Shown here one piece after another: positions 60,546 to 64,000 of a stretch of DNA of 64,000 nt. A program made the translations under genes and the position numbers. Under the pieces are notes generated by a model. It searched no databases, had not been told where the DNA came from, and was given only the letters and a program-made list of their open reading frames with translations. Location of the stretch: assembly GCF_001649575.2 (NCBI RefSeq), contig NC_051431.1, positions 1,461,917-1,525,916 on the forward strand. Direction: 5' to 3'. The stretch comes from Kryptolebias marmoratus. Lineage: Eukaryota > Chordata > Actinopteri > Cyprinodontiformes > Rivulidae. How positions within the stretch are numbered: the first letter of the stretch is position 1; each line of letters starts with the position of its first letter.

Positions 60546-62504
60546 CTTTCAGGCCGTTAGTCACAGGTGTGCCTCAAACCTGTAAGTTTGTGAAGAACAT
60601 TATTGTTCTTTTAATTTTCTTAATTAAAACATTTCTGCCTGAATCATGAAAGCTCACAGAGATCTGCCTGTTTGTTTGTTTGTTTGTTGTTGGTTTTTTT
60701 ATATATTGGGATGAATTTATGTTCCCAGAGAAGAGAAAGCAGAAAAATAACAGAATTTTGTATTTTAGTGTGGTTTTCCACCTCATCTGCTTAAAATACT
60801 CAGAATATTAATAAATGCTGCACAGATAATCAGTCATCTGATTCATGTAAGTGAATTACTGATTCATTCGTGGTGTAAGAATCACCTCTGATTATCCAAA
60901 GCAGGAAATGATTCTTTACACTCCGAGTCGGTTTGACCTGCTCCATCTGTAAGAATTATTTTGTTTTTTTTTCTTTTCACACTTCTTACAGAGCAGCGGC
61001 TCGAATGTTGTGTCAACAAATAAACAGACTTCACCTCCTGCTTTGTGGGAGTTCATTAATGGATTCTGCTCGAAAGGCAGCAGAATATCTGCGGCGATGT
61101 TTTCCTGTGACTGAGGAGCTGCAGGGACGCCTCTGCTTACATCATTTGCTAATCCCTTCTTCAAGCAAAGTGACTCAATTAAGCAAACGAGCGTCTAATG
61201 AAGGCACGGCCCTGCAGACGGATGCTTTGTTTGCAGGGAGGGTTAGCTTCCTCCCGGCGGGATGACAGCTGACTGGTGCGACGCGATGAATCAGAGAGAA
61301 ATGTGTTAAAATGCATCCGTGGCACAGAGAGATTAGGGCAGATATGTGCTAATTGCCTTTCATTCACTCTGCTACAGGACCACTCCATTTTACACCATCA
61401 GAAAGCATTTTGAAGGTTAAACCTTTTAGGCTTTTGTGCATTTTCTGAAATCAGCATTTATTATTTTTATGTAGACATTTAATTATTTCTCTGAAACAGA
61501 TCTGCAGGGTTTGTCTCAACTTTGCTTTTTGTCCTAAAATTTAACTTTATTTACAAAAACATTGGTCTGTTTGAAATCTGCTTCAGCTGATTTGATCTGT
61601 TTTTGTCATATTAATCTTCAGCTGTTCTCTTTAGCTTATAGCTCCAGTTCTGTTTCATCTTCAGCTTTCACTCTCTGTTTCTCTTTGTAATAATCAACCT
61701 TGTGAATAAATATTGCATCAAATCAGAGGAAACAGCAGCTCTTTCTGTTCTGTTTTCACATCACTGACAGAGTCCTCTTTTAATCACGATGAAACATGCA
61801 TTTAAAAGTGGTTTAGCTGCTCGTCTGCAGCAGCAGGACCTCTGAGTCCATGAGCTGAAATAAACAATGCAGACCCTAATCCGCCTATCCCATCATCACG
61901 CTGCAGCAGCTTTGGACACATAATCAGTCTGCATTAAAAACCAGTTGCTGCTGTTTGTACACTGGATATTTAATCCTGTCTGATGATTTCTTCTGGCTGC
62001 AGTGATGATTACCACTAGTTAAGGGCTCTAATGAGTTTAACAGACATGTAGCTGCTCACACGCTCCGATTCCAGATGTTTGAAATTAGTTTCTGCAGTGA
62101 TAAGTGATGCAGAGTTCATATCTTTGTACTTCATCTGCACCATGTGAAATCCTTCATGCATAAGAAAACACATTTATACCAAGAGTAAAAGGTATTTCAC
62201 ACTGTAGACCTGAGTGAAACGAAGGCAGCACGCCTGTGTGAACTCGTGCATGTTTTCTCTGTAACCTTTAAGTCTCGCTGTGAGTTTGGAGGGGATGAGT
62301 GATGAATGAGGGACCGGTTACCTCAGTGAGCATCTGCATCCGTCTCCCCATCAGGCGGAAACAACAACACTAAATCAGGATGGAAACTGGCCGGGACAAA
62401 TACGAGTGTTTTCTTTTCTAAAGTATAACTTTTAACTGTGCAGAGCTCAAGTTTGGAGGCTTTAAAGAGGTTTTAAAGCTTTTTCTGTTTTATGTGGTGT
62501 GTGT

Positions 62505-62765
62505 GTTAATAAAATATCTCATGAACCACCGGAGTAGTTTTAATGTAAATCTACAGCTGATTAACTTATGAATTCAAGATGGTGGCCACAGCTGCTTGAT
62601 GTTAGCCTCATAAATATAACTATAACTCAGCTAATTTTACAGAAGTGTGATCGTATCACATGAGATATGATGATGTTGTTTTCATGGTTTGACCAAAGTG
62701 GCTGGAGATGATCTTAGTCTAAAACTCTGGCATGAAAGGTGGCGGGCGATATGCATTCCTTCAGT
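62505..62765 (-). repeat. dispersed repeat, reversed copy 5 (most complete end)
   Basis: AAATATCTCATGAACCACCG, TTCAAGATGGTGGCCACAGC, GAGATGATCTTAGTCTAAAA, GGTGGCGGGCGATATGCATT. Includes the uninterrupted form of the site where the MITE at 30836 sits. Confidence 0.7.
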
Positions 62766-63189
62766 TTAATTAACTGAGAATAAAAATGTGCATCATGTTA
62801 CAACGCTCAGCTGCAGCAGTGGCTCGCTGCATTCAGCTTTGTGTCAGTAAACCAATAAACCAGAGGAGCTTTTATTCAAACAGGGCAGAAAAACCTCTCA
62901 TCGATCGCCGTCTGAAAGCAGAAAACAAAAACATAAAAATATCATCTGGAGACGTTAGTCTGCATCCAGATTTACTCAGAGTCACAAACAGTTATGTGCA
63001 GAAAACTAATAAAGCTATAAACTCAGTTTTACCTTCCTGTCAGAGTGTTTGTTAAGCAGTTAGAGGCAACAAAAATAAGTTTAAACTGAGAATAAAAACT
63101 CTGAACAATGAAAAAGGTGGCATCCTTAAAGGGTTAGGGTTGCTGAAGTTGAAACAAAGATCCTGTGTGATCTGTTAGCTCAGAGTTGG

Positions 63190-63320
63190 TGTAATGGATG
63201 ACTCTCAGCTACCACCACAGAAAACTTTAGCTCAACATCTGTGAGACTGAGTTATAGTCATTTATGTTTGTTGTAGCTATCTTGATTGGGTTGGTTAGCT
63301 AACATTTCGCTGATATTTGC
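63190..63320 (+). repeat. dispersed repeat, copy 7
   Basis: GATGACTCTCAGCTACCACC, then TGTAGCTATCTTGATTGG, then TTAGCTAACATTTCGCTGAT. Confidence 0.6.
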
Positions 63321-63701
63321 CCGCCCTTCTTTGACTTTTAGCAACTAAATTTCAGCAAATTTTAGAAGTCCTTCAGCGTTCACAGCGTTGTTGTTTTCAT
63401 TCTTCTCTGCTGCAGTTTACCTAAAATCTTATTTCCTTGCTTATCATGAGGCCCAAACAGCTCAGAGCAGATAATGTGGTCAGTTCAGGCTCGGTGTAGA
63501 ATTAGATGTTTTTAAACACTGAAAGCCTGAATGAGCTCCGGTTCTGCACACGGTCACAGCGAACACATAACAGCCCCAGAACACAGATGCCTCACATTTG
63601 GTTGTTCAGAGAAACTGAGCGTTCTGTAACACTACGTCTGCCTCGAGAGGCTGGCAGCTGAATACAGGTGCAGGAAGACGGACATGATGAGCGCTGCTCA
63701 G

Positions 63702-64000
63702 CAGAGAGGAGATCTGAGGGGAGATCACCTGAGAGGAGATCAGCTGAGAGGAGATCACCTGAGAGGAGATCATCTGAGAGGAGATCAGCTGAGAGGAGAT
63801 CAGCTGAGAGGAGATCACCTGAGAGGAGATCTGAGGGGAGATCAGCTGAGAGGAGATCACCTGAGAGGAGATCAGCTGAGAGGAGATCAGCTGAGAGGAG
63901 ATCACCTGAGAGGAGATAATCTGAGGGGAGATCTGAGAGGAGATCACCTGAGAGGAGATCATCTAGGGGAGATCTGAGAGGAGATCACCTGAGAGGAGAT
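63702..64000 (+). repeat. 15-bp minisatellite, continues past the window
   Basis: Units GAGAGGAGATCACCT and GAGAGGAGATCAGCT with shorter variants GAGGGGAGATCT. Open frames on both strands are repeat artefacts. Confidence 0.93.

Larger units (their letters stand above)
58529..63700. other. region downstream of tyw1 without recognised genes
   Basis: The tyw1 3' UTR probably reaches AATAAA at 59163-59168. Repeat copies lie at 60340-60545, 62505-62765 and 63190-63320. 61000-61390 is less AT-biased, with many TAAT and ATTA motifs. Short open frames show no protein likeness. Confidence 0.5.

Noticed and set aside
63606..63977. Three repetitive frames (ISSQ, ERRS, LRGD units)
   Set aside because: They are translations of the 15-bp minisatellite and have no non-repeat domain.

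Overview
The window looks like nuclear DNA of a ray-finned (teleost, probably percomorph) fish. It has vertebrate gene structures with GT-AG introns, AT-rich intergenic DNA, and many fish-type repeats: hAT elements with 8-bp target duplications, SINE and LINE tails, (AC)n tracts and minisatellites. Species cannot be named from the sequence alone. Two assembly gaps (N runs) lie at 21046-21806 and 44186-44889.

Left part, 1-18.4 kb: seven claudin-family genes, each with an intronless coding region on the + strand (831, 3806, 6386, 8376, 12083, 15504 and 17685). The first six keep the claudin signature in the first extracellular loop. They look like local duplicates of the claudin-3/claudin-4 type. 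The seventh is very divergent and has lost one cysteine of the loop disulfide. The second and third share an upstream block and appear to be a recent pair. Claudins are four-pass tight-junction proteins that set paracellular permeability, so the cluster is a set of epithelial barrier genes.

Middle, 20.1-24.5 kb: a complete five-exon sbds gene on the - strand (ribosome maturation factor, 249 residues). Its third intron consists almost entirely of two minisatellites. About 1.7 kb away, head to head, starts tyw1.

Right part, 24.5-58.5 kb: a complete sixteen-exon tyw1 on the + strand (749 residues). It has a membrane segment, a flavodoxin domain, an acidic linker, a radical-SAM domain with CX3CX2C, and the C-terminal wybutosine domain. 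It makes the tricyclic base of wybutosine in tRNA-Phe. Its introns (the largest 12.2 kb) hold several hAT insertions, SINE and LINE tails, and stretches whose texture resembles conserved non-coding elements. From 58.5 to 64 kb no gene is visible; the window ends inside a 15-bp minisatellite.

The claudin-3/4, SBDS and TYW1 association matches human chromosome 7q11, so this is an old syntenic block. No new defence or mobile gene system was found. The points most worth a second look are the claudin lacking its loop disulfide, the all-satellite sbds intron, the sbds/tyw1 shared upstream region, a repeat family carrying a YY1-like motif, and candidate non-coding elements in tyw1 introns.
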